Notes: generated by a model not told the origin, from the sequence alone. Shown: positions 50,888-60,749, numbered from the stretch's first letter. The stretch: 64,000 bases of DNA from Pontibacter amylolyticus (GCF_014638845.1 NZ_BMFP01000006.1:209163-273162), one strand, 5' to 3'. Numbers and translations: made by a program.

Positions 50888-51349
50888 GTGACGGGCGCGT
50901 GCGCCTCCCGCACCTGTTCCGCTTACAAGGGCTACTGGCCAGTGCTGTTGCGTTGGAACATCATCCTGGCGCAGCAGCAAACTAAAGGTTGGGGATCCAA
51001 AGTGTTTCAGACGCTCTCTGATGACATACGCAAGGAATTCCCGGAGCTGCAGGGCTTCTCTTGCCGGAACCTGCTGTATATGCGGCAGTTTGCCTCTGTT
51101 TACCCCGGCTCTGAGTTGACGCAACAACCGGTTGCGCAATTGCACTGGGCACACTATGTGGTGTTGCTGGGTAAGAACAAGGTTGTCGCAGAGTACGCCC
51201 TGAAGAACATTGATAAGCCAATAGGGATTTCGGAGTACCAGCCTACAGAGGCAATACCAGAAAACCTTCAGGGCAAGATCGCGCTTGGCCTGCACATGGC
51301 GCTGCTTGAGCCGCTCCAGGATACCGCCAAGATCAACTCCGACCAGTAG
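50888..51349 (+). pseudogene. Internally deleted DUF1016 (YhcG-type PDDEXK nuclease) gene
   Basis: The open frame of 153 codons joins two parts of a DUF1016 protein. From about residue 25, ILAQQQTKGWGSKVFQTLSD and IRKEFPELQGFSCRNLLYMRQF are the N-terminal DUF1016_N domain. After QLHWAHYVVLLGKNK the text jumps to VAEYALKNIDKPIGISEYQ, the usual C-terminal end. The middle, which carries the PD-(D/E)XK catalytic centre, is missing, so the product could not cut DNA. The first 20 codons look like out-of-frame residue. YhcG-type genes are typical of mobile and defence islands. Confidence 0.75.
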
Positions 51350-51626
51350 GTGATGCGCAGTACTCGCTGCCGCGGCACTTCATGGCCGACTGTATCAACC
51401 TATCACGGAAGGTAGGCAAATAGTCCAAAGGCTTGACCACCATGCCCTCGCCAATGGCGGCTGTCAGCTCCGTCCACCAATTTACGACGGCTTTTACGCT
51501 TGCCTCATCCTCCAAGTCCACGAGCAGATGACTGAGGAGCAGCGGGAGGCATTCGTCCTGGCGGCAGATGCTGCTGATCTGCTCCAAGTGCCAAGGGTTT
51601 GGAAGTTCCTTGTATACTTTGTCTCC
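51333..51626 (-). pseudogene. Remnant of a Pnkp-type polynucleotide kinase-phosphatase/ligase
   Basis: Minus-strand frame from about 51626 (NPWHLEQISSICRQ) through VDLEDEASVKAVVNWWTELT to GEGMVVKPLDYLP and IQSAMKCRGSEY. The strings WW-ELT-GGEGMVVKPL and KCRGREYLRI belong to the ligase domain of bacterial Pnkp, an RNA-repair enzyme. After EY the frame is lost; restoring one base gives LRITYWSELI, matching LRIIYGPEY. The kinase, phosphatase and most of the ligase are gone. It overlaps the tail of the DUF1016 remnant, so the two scars were joined by deletion. Confidence 0.65.
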
Positions 51627-51722
51627 TTAGATACAATTATATCAGAGGATTAACACTCTGTTAACGCTGGCTTAATGTAGGGTCGTTTTCTTTGTGGGCA
51701 CAGAATGCTTACATGACCAATC

Positions 51723-52325
51723 ATGCTTCAGAATTATACAGATGACATGTTGCTTGTGCTGATACAGGGTTCGGATGAAGACGCCTTTACAGAGTTGTTT
51801 CAACGGTACTGGAAACAGCTTTATGCCACCGCTCTAAAGCGGATGGCAAAAGAGGAGGAAGCAAAAGACTTGGTCCAGGAATTATTTGTCAAGCTGTGGA
51901 TGAGGCGTAGCACTATCCCGGAAGATGCAAAAGCGGCTGAGTACCTCTATACCGCATTACGCTACCGAATCATCAACTACTTTCAGGCTGACCAGGTTCG
52001 GCTGAAGTATGCCAACACCCGGTTAGCAGAACAGGATTATTTTACCAGCTCCACGGCTGAGTCCAGCATCGCCCTGGAGGAACTCGAGTCGGTTATTGAG
52101 CAGGCAATGGCCGATATGCCTGCGCGGATGCAGGAGATCTTTATGCTCAGTTATAAGAATGGCTACACGCCAAAAGAAATTGCCCTGCAGCTTTCACTTT
52201 CGGTCCAGACCGTTAAAAATTACCTGACCCATGCCCGTACCCTGCTGAAAGGAAGATTGATGGGCCAGAATCCGGAGCTATACGCACAGCTACTGCTGTT
52301 AGGTGCGGTGTGGACTGTTTCTTAA
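51723..52325 (+). CDS. ECF sigma factor of the SusC/D locus
   Basis: 200 residues: region 2 (DEDAFTELFQRYWKQLYATA, EEEAKDLVQELFVKLWMRRS) and region 4 (MPARMQEIFMLSYKNGYTPKEIALQLSLSVQTVKNYLTHA). The Bacteroidota family-1 type that pairs with FecR and SusC. The ATG at 51723 follows a tight Met after the spacer. It starts the one-direction locus and is expected to transcribe the SusC operon when FecR lets it go. Confidence 0.92.
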   Translation: MLQNYTDDMLLVLIQGSDEDAFTELFQRYWKQLYATALKRMAKEEEAKDLVQELFVKLWMRRSTIPEDAKAAEYLYTALRYRIINYFQADQVRLKYANTRLAEQDYFTSSTAESSIALEELESVIEQAMADMPARMQEIFMLSYKNGYTPKEIALQLSLSVQTVKNYLTHARTLLKGRLMGQNPELYAQLLLLGAVWTVS

Positions 52326-52397
52326 CATAACCTTAATCTAATTCTTAGGTACGCCCGGCCCGGTTAGCTGATATACAGGTAAACACACCGATACCCA

Positions 52398-53342
52398 GTG
52401 AACCTGAACAAACAGCAAGAATTACTCAGCAAGTACCTGCAAGGAACGGCCACGCCGGAAGAAAGTGCCTGGGTCGAAAAGTGGTACTGCTCCTTTGATT
52501 CACTTCAGCCAGCGTCTAGTGAGCAGCCCATTGATCAGGCCGTCGGGGAGGTGATGATGTCCGGTATTCTGAAAAAGATCAGAAGAGGAAAGGTCATCCA
52601 GCTCTGGCAACAGGTCGGGAGTGCTGCCGCCATCCTGCTCATAGTCCTGTTTGGTTCCTGGTATTATTACCAGCTAAATAGCTCAGATTCTCCCATCACA
52701 TACAGCTACATCACCGCCGCTCCGGGACAACACATAAAAGTGCTGCTGCCAGATAGCTCCACACTCTGGCTCAACGAGCAGACGACTGTAAGGTATACCA
52801 AAAGCAGCTTCGGGGAAAAAGCCCGTGAAATATGGCTGGAGGAGGGAGAGGCATACTTTGAGGTAAAGCCGAACAAACAGCTACCTTTTATTGTAAACAG
52901 CGGGCCACTGAAAACCAGGGTGCTGGGTACGGCTTTCAATATTAAAAAGGCAGCCAGCTACGACGAGGTTCAGGTTAGTGTCACACACGGAAGAGTAGCG
53001 GTAAGCACTGCAGGGAGGTCGCTGGCCCACCTGACACGGGGCAACCAGCTAACTTACCACAAAAGTAGCGGTCAATCCACCACCCGTCCCATCAACCCAG
53101 CTTATACCACCGCCTGGCAGCAGGGCAGCGTGGAGTTGCAAAATGCTTCTTTCCAGGAGTTGAGTGAAGCTTTCTACAGCCTCTATAACACCAGGCTTAA
53201 GGCCGGGAAGAAGGAAATAGAGGAGCATACCTATACGATTACCTTAGCCAGAAGCCAGCCCCAAGCGCAGGCTGTGGCTGTCATTGCGGCCATCCACGAA
53301 CTAAGTTATACAATAGAAAATGGGACAATAGAACTGTACTAG
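52398..53342 (+). CDS. FecR-type anti-sigma factor
   Basis: 314 residues from a GTG at 52398. Cytoplasmic N-terminus (1-70) to bind sigma, one transmembrane helix (73-92), FecR domain (about 115-210; SYITAAPGQHIKVLLPDSSTLWLN, EGEAYFEVKPNKQLPF) and the DUF4974 C-terminal domain (240-313). It senses the SusC STN domain in the periplasm and controls the sigma factor. Located 73 bp after the sigma gene. Confidence 0.92.
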   Translation: MNLNKQQELLSKYLQGTATPEESAWVEKWYCSFDSLQPASSEQPIDQAVGEVMMSGILKKIRRGKVIQLWQQVGSAAAILLIVLFGSWYYYQLNSSDSPITYSYITAAPGQHIKVLLPDSSTLWLNEQTTVRYTKSSFGEKAREIWLEEGEAYFEVKPNKQLPFIVNSGPLKTRVLGTAFNIKKAASYDEVQVSVTHGRVAVSTAGRSLAHLTRGNQLTYHKSSGQSTTRPINPAYTTAWQQGSVELQNASFQELSEAFYSLYNTRLKAGKKEIEEHTYTITLARSQPQAQAVAVIAAIHELSYTIENGTIELY

Positions 53343-53351
53343 GGCAAAAAA

Positions 53352-53384
53352 GCAGCCGCTGTTAGTACCAGTAACAGCGGCTGC
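53352..53384 (+). promoter_or_regulatory. Stable hairpin between anti-sigma and SusC genes
   Basis: 13-bp perfect stem GCAGCCGCTGTTA (53352-53364) with 53372-53384 and a seven-base loop. No T-run follows on the plus strand, so it is not a full terminator. It could adjust the ratio of regulator to transporter mRNA. Confidence 0.5.
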
Positions 53385-53450
53385 AGGAAGACGAGCGCCT
53401 GTGCCCAGGGCCAGAGCTCGCTCCAGGATTCTGATTGTTAAAAAAACAAC

Positions 53451-56400
53451 ATGTACAAAATTATGAATAAAAAGTTACACAGGGGCATTTATATTCCTGT
53501 TTTACTGATTGCCTCGGTCTTGTTTTCCTTCTTTTCAACGGAGGAAGTGCACGCCCGGGCTACTTACAGAGATGGTGTCATGGAGCAAAGCATCACCATT
53601 TCCATCCAGAAAGAAAGTCTGGAAGCAGCCATTGAAAAGATCCGCAGTCGAATCGACGTGCGCTTTGCATACGATGCCAAAAGCCTGTGCTTATCGGATC
53701 ACTATACTTCAGCCCTTGATTTTAAAGATGTTCAACTGGGCCAAGTCCTGGACAGACTCCTGACGCCTGCCGGCATCACTTACAAGGAAGTAAACAACAC
53801 CATAATCCTGCAAAAGAAACCTGAACCGGTTAGACAGCAGGAAAGAACTGTTTCCGGTAAAGTGACGGACGACAAAGGGGAGTCGTTGCCCGGCGTAACG
53901 GTCATCATTAAGAACACCCAAACGGGCACGGTGACCGATAAGGAAGGTAATTTTAAAATAGACGTTCCGTCACCGGACGCCGTGCTGGTGTTCAGCTTCG
54001 TTGGAATGTTATCACAGGAGGTGCCGGTTGGGAACCAGGCTACCCTGAACGTTCGGCTGGATACCAATACCCATGGACTGAGCGAAGTGGTTGTTACAGC
54101 GCTCGGTATTAGTCGTGAGGCAAAGTCTCTCAGTTACAGCACGCAGCAAATAAATACGGAAGCCCTTAACGAGACCAAGGAGCCTAACATTATTAACTCC
54201 TTATCGGGCAAAGTGGCTGGTGTGCAAGTGGTTCCCTCCGGCTTCAATACAGGCTCTGCCCGCATCGTCATCCGGGGTAACAGTTCTCTGACTGGTAATA
54301 ACCAGCCCTTGTTTGTAGTAGATGGCATGCCCATTGACAATGCTCCCGGTGACGGAAGCCTGGACTATGGTAACAATGCGGCAGATATTAACCCGGCTGA
54401 TATAGAAGATATTCAAATCTTGAAAGGCCCTAATGCGGCGGCACTCTACGGGTCCAGAGCGGCCAATGGGGTGGTACTGATCACGACCAAAAGAGGTTCG
54501 GATAAATTCAAGGTTTCCCTCAACTCAAGTACGATGTTCCAGACGTTGACGGAGTTCCCGGAATACCAGAATGCTTACGGGGTAGGTACTTCCTCCTACA
54601 TTGACAACCGGAACCGACTGCCTAAAGCCAATGTGAACTACAGAAGCTGGGGATCGCCTATGCTGGGGCAGCCTTACATTGCCCTGAACGGGGAGGAAAA
54701 GGCATACCTGCCACAGCCAAACAATGTGAAAGACTTTTATACGACGGCTCATCTTCTTACCAACTCCATCAGTGTCGAAGGGGGAAGTGCCAAAAATAAC
54801 TACAGGCTGTCCTACACCAACCTGGAAGGAAACAGTGTTGTGAAAGGCTTCAATGAAAATAGCAGAAACACCATTGCCCTGGCGATGCAGAACAAACCTT
54901 CTGACTGGATCACCTTTAACAGCAAGATAAACTTTATCCGCAATGCAGTAGAAAACCGCCAGTACACAAACGGAAATGGGCGCAACCCCACACTGATGTA
55001 CACGCACATGGCCAGAAGTACCGATTTGGCAGAGCTGCTGCCTTACAAAGATGCGGTTACAGGAGAAGAAATCGGGACACACCGAAACTTCAGTAATCCC
55101 TATTGGATCATCAACGAGAACCCCAATCGGGATGTAAAGGACCGGGTCATTGCCTCCTTTAATCCGGAAATTAAACTAACCGACTGGCTTAAGTTTACCG
55201 GCCGTTTGGGTGTGGACGTGCATTGGTGGGAAGGATATGAATTTAATAACATCGGATCCACGATCGGCAGTAACCGCGAAGGTTTCATGCGCACGTTTAA
55301 TACCCGCCAGCAGCACTTTAATACGGAAGGTTTATTGTCTGTAAACAAGGACTTTGACCGGTTTTCGGTGGTGGCTATTGCCGGTGCCAGCAGCTTCAGC
55401 TCCGACTATGAGAAAAGGGAGCAACGGATAAATTCACTGCTGCAGCCGGGCCTGATCAACCTTTCCAATGCAAAGGAACCCGCTACCGTGTCACAGAATC
55501 TCTCCAAAAAAAGTATAAACTCAGTGTTCGGGTCTGTTTCCCTGGGGTATAATGATTATGCGTTCCTTGACGTGACAGGTCGTAACGACTGGTCGTCCAC
55601 GCTTCCCGAGGGCAACAATTCTTACTTCTATCCGTCTGTGGGAGGTTCCCTGGTTATCAGTGAAATGTTCGACTACAACAAGAACCTGTTCAGCTTCGCC
55701 AAGCTAAGAGGCTCTTACGCCAGAGTCGGCAATGACACAGACCCGTACAGACTCTACCAAACCTACTCCTTTGACGGCTTTTTTGACGGTGCGACCCTGG
55801 CTTCTTTGTCCACGACCATGAATAACCCGGACCTAAAGCCTGAACTGACTTCCTCTGTAGAGTTCGGAGTTGACCTGAAGTTTCTGCAGGACAGAATCTC
55901 ACTTGATGCGACCAAGTATACAGCTACCACCACCAACCAGATTATCCGGGCACAGTTGCCTGCCTCGAGTGGATATACCAGCCGCCTGTACAATGCCGGA
56001 GAGATCAAGAACTGGGGATTTGAGGCCAGCCTGACTGGCCTGGTGATTCAAAAGCCGAAGTTCAGCTGGGAAGCGCAGGCCAACTTTGCCAGGAACAACT
56101 CTGAAGTGGTCGAGCTGCTGGGTGACATTACCCGTTTCCAGTTAGGAGGAGACAGCCGCTTAGGCGTGTATGCCGAAGTGGGCAAGCCCTATGCCTACCT
56201 GCGCGGGCTCGGTGTGAAGCGGGACGAACAGGGTAGGATGCTGCTGCAGGATGGGGGAGGAAAGCTGCAGGAGGACAACGACATGGCTTTTGGGACTGCT
56301 ACCCCAGATTACCTGGCTTCCCTGCGTAATACCTTCCGGTTCGGAGGTTTCGACCTAAGCTTTTTACTGGACTATAAAAAAGGGGGAATTCTTTATTCCC

Positions 56401-56870
56401 AAAGCATGTCCCTGATGCTGGTGAACGGTGTTCATGCCGAAACACTTCAGGGACGCGATGACTATTACCTGCATTCCATCATCTATGGTGAAAGTGATTC
56501 TGAACTAACCGGTGGCGCCATGTGGGATGCCTACTTTGCTGACGGCACGAAGAACAACCGCTACATGTCCCCGCAAAACTACGAATACGCACGGCCGAAC
56601 TACGCTGAATTCGTCATATACGACGCTTCCTACTTAAAGCTCAGGGAGCTGGTATTAGGGTATAACCTGCCGGCAAACCTGCTGGCTAAAACCCCAGTCA
56701 AATCTGCCAGGATATCCTTGGTAGGCCGAAACCTGGCCATACTTTACCGAAACACCCCGCGTGGGATAGATCCGGAGGCAACCTCTACTTCAGGAAACGC
56801 ACAGGGCATCGAAAGAGGGGCGCTGCCTCCTAATGCCATCTATGGATTCAATGTCAATCTCAATTTCTAA
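53451..56870 (+). CDS. SusC/RagA-type TonB-dependent outer-membrane transporter with STN domain
   Basis: 1139 residues; a second ATG at 53463 is possible. Signal peptide (to about 36), secretin/TonB short N-terminal STN domain (about 45-95; ISIQKESLEAAIEKIRSRID), CarboxypepD-regulatory-like domain (131-205), plug (212-330; GPNAAALYGSRAANGVVLITTKRG), and a 22-strand barrel ending in YGFNVNLNF. With SusD it imports glycans or other large ligands. The STN domain is the part that signals to FecR, so the transporter is also the receptor for its own regulator. Confidence 0.95.
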   Translation: MYKIMNKKLHRGIYIPVLLIASVLFSFFSTEEVHARATYRDGVMEQSITISIQKESLEAAIEKIRSRIDVRFAYDAKSLCLSDHYTSALDFKDVQLGQVLDRLLTPAGITYKEVNNTIILQKKPEPVRQQERTVSGKVTDDKGESLPGVTVIIKNTQTGTVTDKEGNFKIDVPSPDAVLVFSFVGMLSQEVPVGNQATLNVRLDTNTHGLSEVVVTALGISREAKSLSYSTQQINTEALNETKEPNIINSLSGKVAGVQVVPSGFNTGSARIVIRGNSSLTGNNQPLFVVDGMPIDNAPGDGSLDYGNNAADINPADIEDIQILKGPNAAALYGSRAANGVVLITTKRGSDKFKVSLNSSTMFQTLTEFPEYQNAYGVGTSSYIDNRNRLPKANVNYRSWGSPMLGQPYIALNGEEKAYLPQPNNVKDFYTTAHLLTNSISVEGGSAKNNYRLSYTNLEGNSVVKGFNENSRNTIALAMQNKPSDWITFNSKINFIRNAVENRQYTNGNGRNPTLMYTHMARSTDLAELLPYKDAVTGEEIGTHRNFSNPYWIINENPNRDVKDRVIASFNPEIKLTDWLKFTGRLGVDVHWWEGYEFNNIGSTIGSNREGFMRTFNTRQQHFNTEGLLSVNKDFDRFSVVAIAGASSFSSDYEKREQRINSLLQPGLINLSNAKEPATVSQNLSKKSINSVFGSVSLGYNDYAFLDVTGRNDWSSTLPEGNNSYFYPSVGGSLVISEMFDYNKNLFSFAKLRGSYARVGNDTDPYRLYQTYSFDGFFDGATLASLSTTMNNPDLKPELTSSVEFGVDLKFLQDRISLDATKYTATTTNQIIRAQLPASSGYTSRLYNAGEIKNWGFEASLTGLVIQKPKFSWEAQANFARNNSEVVELLGDITRFQLGGDSRLGVYAEVGKPYAYLRGLGVKRDEQGRMLLQDGGGKLQEDNDMAFGTATPDYLASLRNTFRFGGFDLSFLLDYKKGGILYSQSMSLMLVNGVHAETLQGRDDYYLHSIIYGESDSELTGGAMWDAYFADGTKNNRYMSPQNYEYARPNYAEFVIYDASYLKLRELVLGYNLPANLLAKTPVKSARISLVGRNLAILYRNTPRGIDPEATSTSGNAQGIERGALPPNAIYGFNVNLNF

Positions 56871-56880
56871 GGTTACTGTC

Positions 56881-58470
56881 ATGAAACTTAAAATTATCTT
56901 CTTACTTGTCCTTTTAATTGGATTTTGTTCCTGTACCGATGACTTCGAAGAAATCAACCGGAATCCGAATGATCCGACAGAAGTGGAGCCGGATTACCTG
57001 CTGACGACTTCCGTCTTTGAAACCCTGAACCAATTCGGCGGGCAGATGAACCGGGTCGTGTTTTTCAACTACACCCACCATTTCTCTGGTTTCCAGGGCC
57101 AGTTCCAGCGCTACACGTTTGACCCCAGAGAACTTGACAACTACTGGCAACGCATTTATGTAAACTGCCTGCAGCCTGTCCACCAGATCGAAGAGAATTA
57201 CGGGGGTGATCCCAATTACCAGAACAGAGTAGCCATTGCCCGGATCTGGAAAGCCTATATTTACTCCAACGCTGTTTCAATATGGGGTGGCATCCCTACA
57301 AACGATGCACTGAAAGGATCTCCGGGTGTGGCCTATGAAAAAGAGGAAGAAGTGTATTATGCCCTTCTTGATGAGTTGAAAGTGCTGGCAGCATCCATTA
57401 ACCCGGAAGGTGACAAGTATAGCGCCGCTGCCGACAAAATTTACGGGGGTGATCTGGTGAAGTGGAAGAAGTTTGCCAACACCCTGCGCCTGCGTCTGGC
57501 CATGCGCATCTCGGCTGCGAACCCGGCTGTGGCAAGGGCAGTGGTGCAGGAGATTTACCAGGACGAGCAGAACACCATTACCAGCCTGAATGAAACGGCC
57601 GCTGTCAACTGGGGTCTCACCAGCGATACCTGGAGCGACTTATACAACCGGGCGGTTTTCAACTTTACAGCCAACAAGGCCACCATTCCGGTGCTCAACG
57701 AATCGCTCGTGTACCATACAGTTCCTTACGAAGACCCCAGGATAGGGGTGTATGCGCAGCCAGCCAAGCAGGGGCCTCAGAAAGGAAAATATTTTGGACA
57801 GAATATTTCTTATGGAGGGGGCAATGAATATGCAGGTGGGCTCGACAATCCGCACAGAGGGTTGAAACAGGAAGACTACTCCCAGATTGGGGAGCGTTTT
57901 TTAAAGCCGGATGCGGAGTATGTTTTCTTATCCTATGCCGAGTCCGCTTTTCTGAAATCTGAAGCCGCTCTGAAAGGCTGGTGGGGCGGGCAGAGCGCTG
58001 AACAGTTCTACTATCAAGGAATTGATGCGTCCTTCAGGCATTACGGGCTGTCCGCGGCACAGGCGAACGCATACAAGAACACGCCGGGTATACAATGGGG
58101 GATAGCTGCTGACACAACAGGCCGCAAAGCGGAGTTTCAGGATTGGCTGCGCATCACTTCCAGTTACGTACCCGAGGGTGACTATTTACGCCAGATTGTG
58201 ATGCAGCACTGGCTGGCAATCCCGATGCAGGGAGTGGATGCCTGGGCGCTGATCCGCCGCACGAGGCTTCTGGAGTTCCAGCCGCAGTTTGCTACTTATG
58301 AAGGGGATCATGCTTATCTGCCGAACCGCCTTCCATACGCTCCTTCCGAATACAACACCAATCCTGTGGAAGTTCAGAAAGCCAGTGCAGCCCTTGGTGG
58401 TCCGGACGACCTGTGGACGAAGTTATGGTTTGCACTACCGGACAAGAAAAATCCTTTTTTACCTTATTAG
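56881..58470 (+). CDS. SusD/RagB-type outer-membrane lipoprotein
   Basis: 529 residues from the ATG at 56881, 10 bp after susC. Lipobox with FCSC near residue 19; helical TPR-like SusD fold with DDFEEINRNPNDPTEVEPDY at the mature N-terminus, RIWKAYIYSNAVSIWGGIP near 120, and W-W-G near 365. SusD lids the SusC barrel and binds substrate. Long C-terminal region with IRRTRLLEFQPQ. Substrate cannot be read from it. Confidence 0.92.
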   Translation: MKLKIIFLLVLLIGFCSCTDDFEEINRNPNDPTEVEPDYLLTTSVFETLNQFGGQMNRVVFFNYTHHFSGFQGQFQRYTFDPRELDNYWQRIYVNCLQPVHQIEENYGGDPNYQNRVAIARIWKAYIYSNAVSIWGGIPTNDALKGSPGVAYEKEEEVYYALLDELKVLAASINPEGDKYSAAADKIYGGDLVKWKKFANTLRLRLAMRISAANPAVARAVVQEIYQDEQNTITSLNETAAVNWGLTSDTWSDLYNRAVFNFTANKATIPVLNESLVYHTVPYEDPRIGVYAQPAKQGPQKGKYFGQNISYGGGNEYAGGLDNPHRGLKQEDYSQIGERFLKPDAEYVFLSYAESAFLKSEAALKGWWGGQSAEQFYYQGIDASFRHYGLSAAQANAYKNTPGIQWGIAADTTGRKAEFQDWLRITSSYVPEGDYLRQIVMQHWLAIPMQGVDAWALIRRTRLLEFQPQFATYEGDHAYLPNRLPYAPSEYNTNPVEVQKASAALGGPDDLWTKLWFALPDKKNPFLPY

Positions 58471-58483
58471 ACAATCTTAGACG

Positions 58484-59539
58484 ATGATGAAAAGAATACT
58501 GTACGCGCTGGCTTTTGTCGTACTGGCAAGCAACTGCAAGAAGGAAGACGATTACATGCCCACCCAATTTGCCTACGATATTACGCCGGTAACTCTCACA
58601 GAAGACGCCCATGTAGGAGCCTACTATTACCGTTATAAGGCGGCTGACTGGGGTAAAAAGTATACCTATCAGCCGGAATTAGGCGAGTACGATGCGCTGC
58701 AGCCGGACATAATGGACAGGCAACGGGAGTGGGCCCGTGCTGGCGGAGTAGACTTCTTTATTTTTAACTGGAACGGGAACCCGGATGAGGACGCCCTTCT
58801 TAACACATTTGCCAGCGGCAGTAGTAGTGCGGTCAGGATGGTGATCAATTACAACACCACCCATCTAGGCGCCACCAATACGGCTCCGCTTTCCGGAGCT
58901 AAGCTGGCTACCATGATCGAAGAGTTCAAAGGATTTGCCTCCACACACTTCAGCAAGGACTATTACTTTAAAGTGGATGGCCAGCCCGTGGTACTGTTTT
59001 CTCCCTTAAACATGGCTTCCAACAGAGCGGAAAGTATAGATTTTCATACTGTAATTCCGGCCCTGCGCCAGGCAATGGACGAGATAGGGGTAAATCTTTA
59101 CATTGTGGGTGAAATCACTTCTGGGTGGCTGCCTCCGCAGCGCTACAGCAAAGCCATCCGGGCAATGGATGCGATAAGCCTGAGCAACTGGGCTACGGAA
59201 AATTACGACAGGTCGGTCTTCTTCCCTTCTTTCATTGATCAGAACTGGAAGCATTGGAATGACTCAACTGCTACCTGGGGAGTGGACTTCGTTCCGGTGA
59301 TTCATCCGGCATATAACGACAAGGTGATGAACCCGGCCAGTAAAATATACGACCTGGGACAAAGCACTGCTTTTTTTACAGCCATGAGCCACGTAGCAAA
59401 AGGCAACATGGGGGATAAGCGCCTGATCCTCATTAACTCGTGGAATAACTTCCAGTTAGGCACCTCGATGGAGCCAACCAAAGAGTACGGCACAACCTAC
59501 CTCGACCTGACCAGAAGCCAGTTTAAGGTCGGAAAGTAA
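58484..59539 (+). CDS. GH99/GH71-like (WbsX-type) surface lipoprotein, degenerate active-site motif
   Basis: 351 residues with the lipid Cys18 (VLASNC) and a barrel like GH99 endo-alpha-mannosidases and WbsX proteins: GAYYYRYKAADWGKKYTY, MDRQREWARAGGVDFFIFNW near 75, DYYFKVDGQPVVLFSP near 165, LINSWNNFQLGTSMEPTKEYG near 320. As I recall, active GH99 enzymes have WNEWHEG with two catalytic Glu; here the place reads WNNFQLG, so both are changed. It may bind rather than cut glycan, or use other residues. It lies between susD and the phosphatases. Confidence 0.72.
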   Translation: MMKRILYALAFVVLASNCKKEDDYMPTQFAYDITPVTLTEDAHVGAYYYRYKAADWGKKYTYQPELGEYDALQPDIMDRQREWARAGGVDFFIFNWNGNPDEDALLNTFASGSSSAVRMVINYNTTHLGATNTAPLSGAKLATMIEEFKGFASTHFSKDYYFKVDGQPVVLFSPLNMASNRAESIDFHTVIPALRQAMDEIGVNLYIVGEITSGWLPPQRYSKAIRAMDAISLSNWATENYDRSVFFPSFIDQNWKHWNDSTATWGVDFVPVIHPAYNDKVMNPASKIYDLGQSTAFFTAMSHVAKGNMGDKRLILINSWNNFQLGTSMEPTKEYGTTYLDLTRSQFKVGK

Positions 59540-59603
59540 AAGCCAAAAGAAAGGGCGATAGCCGCTCTGCAACCCTATTCTGAGATTGTCATTAAGAACT
59601 GAA

Positions 59604-60731
59604 ATGAAAAATATAGACAGAAGAAAGTTTCTTGCTTCCATGGCGACGCTTACCGCTGCCTTGCCTTTTACCAGCCTGGCTTCCGACCTTCCGGTTGCCG
59701 GAAAGAGAGCATTTAGTTTTCTAGTACTGGGCGACCTGCACTTCGACAAGTTTGAGCACCACGACGTGCAGTATATGCGGGAGAAGTACCCCAACGATAT
59801 ACGCCAGGTCATCAATTACTCGCATATTACCTGGGAAAACCTTCCGGATTTGATGCGTGCCACCAAGGCAATGGCGCAGCAGACCAATGCAGCATTCATT
59901 TTGCAGTTGGGAGATTTCCTGGAAGGGCTTTGTGGTTCCAAAGAACTGGCGGCTACTCAGGCCACCGAGTTTATCCGGTTTGTGGCTGATCAAAAGTTCC
60001 AGATCCCGTTTGTCGTTACCAAAGGTAATCATGACATCACAGGTATCGGCGCCAAGGAAGTGTATGCCGAGACCGTGCTTCCCTGGCAGGCAAAGGAGTT
60101 GCAGCAGCCGGTCTCATCTGCCAGTTTTACCTTTGTCCGGAATGACGCGCGCTTTGTCGTGTTCGACGGGTATGAAGCGGCTGAAAGCCTGGAGTGGTTT
60201 AAGACGGTATTGAAGGACCACAAGGAAAAACACCTGTTTTTCAGCGTACACGAACCGGTAGTGCCCTATAACGCGCGTTCCACCTGGCATCTTTTCAGCA
60301 AGGACTCCGAACGGCGCCAAGAATTGCTGAACCTGTTAGGAAAGCATCGGGCGTTTGTCCTGGGCGGGCATTTGCATAAGACCAGTATTGTGGTGCGAAA
60401 TACCCCGCAGGGCAATTTTGTGCAGGTAGCCATCGGAAGCGTCGTGCCGGCACTCAATGCGCCGGTTAAAAATCACCTCCAAGGAGTGGAGAAGTACAAC
60501 GGCTCCCTTGTCAGCCTGGAGCCTGAGTTCTCTCCGTCCAACCTGCAGCAACGGAAAGATATTCTGGAGCGAGAGGCCAGGCACATCCGCCATTTCGAAT
60601 ACGCTGATTTTTGCGGCTACGGAGCCATCCAGGTCAAAGAAAATAACGAGGTGGAGTTGTCTGTGTTCGCCAACGCAGACCAGGCTCCCTGGACCACGGT
60701 GAACCTGTCGAAACTGCTTCGCGCGCGCTAA
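59604..60731 (+). CDS. Calcineurin-like metallophosphoesterase (first copy), possible Tat export
   Basis: 375 residues from the ATG at 59604; an upstream TTG (59586) is less likely. An N-terminal DRRKFLASMATLTAAL fits a Tat-type signal (twin Arg, then a hydrophobic stretch). Metal motifs: GDLHFD, LQLGDFLEG, KGNHDITG, FSVHEP and GGHLHKTS. It hydrolyses phosphomono- or diesters in the periplasm. Paralogous to the gene at 60836; both share R-NTPQGN. Confidence 0.88.
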   Translation: MKNIDRRKFLASMATLTAALPFTSLASDLPVAGKRAFSFLVLGDLHFDKFEHHDVQYMREKYPNDIRQVINYSHITWENLPDLMRATKAMAQQTNAAFILQLGDFLEGLCGSKELAATQATEFIRFVADQKFQIPFVVTKGNHDITGIGAKEVYAETVLPWQAKELQQPVSSASFTFVRNDARFVVFDGYEAAESLEWFKTVLKDHKEKHLFFSVHEPVVPYNARSTWHLFSKDSERRQELLNLLGKHRAFVLGGHLHKTSIVVRNTPQGNFVQVAIGSVVPALNAPVKNHLQGVEKYNGSLVSLEPEFSPSNLQQRKDILEREARHIRHFEYADFCGYGAIQVKENNEVELSVFANADQAPWTTVNLSKLLRAR

Positions 60732-60749
60732 ACCCACCGGCTGGTAACA

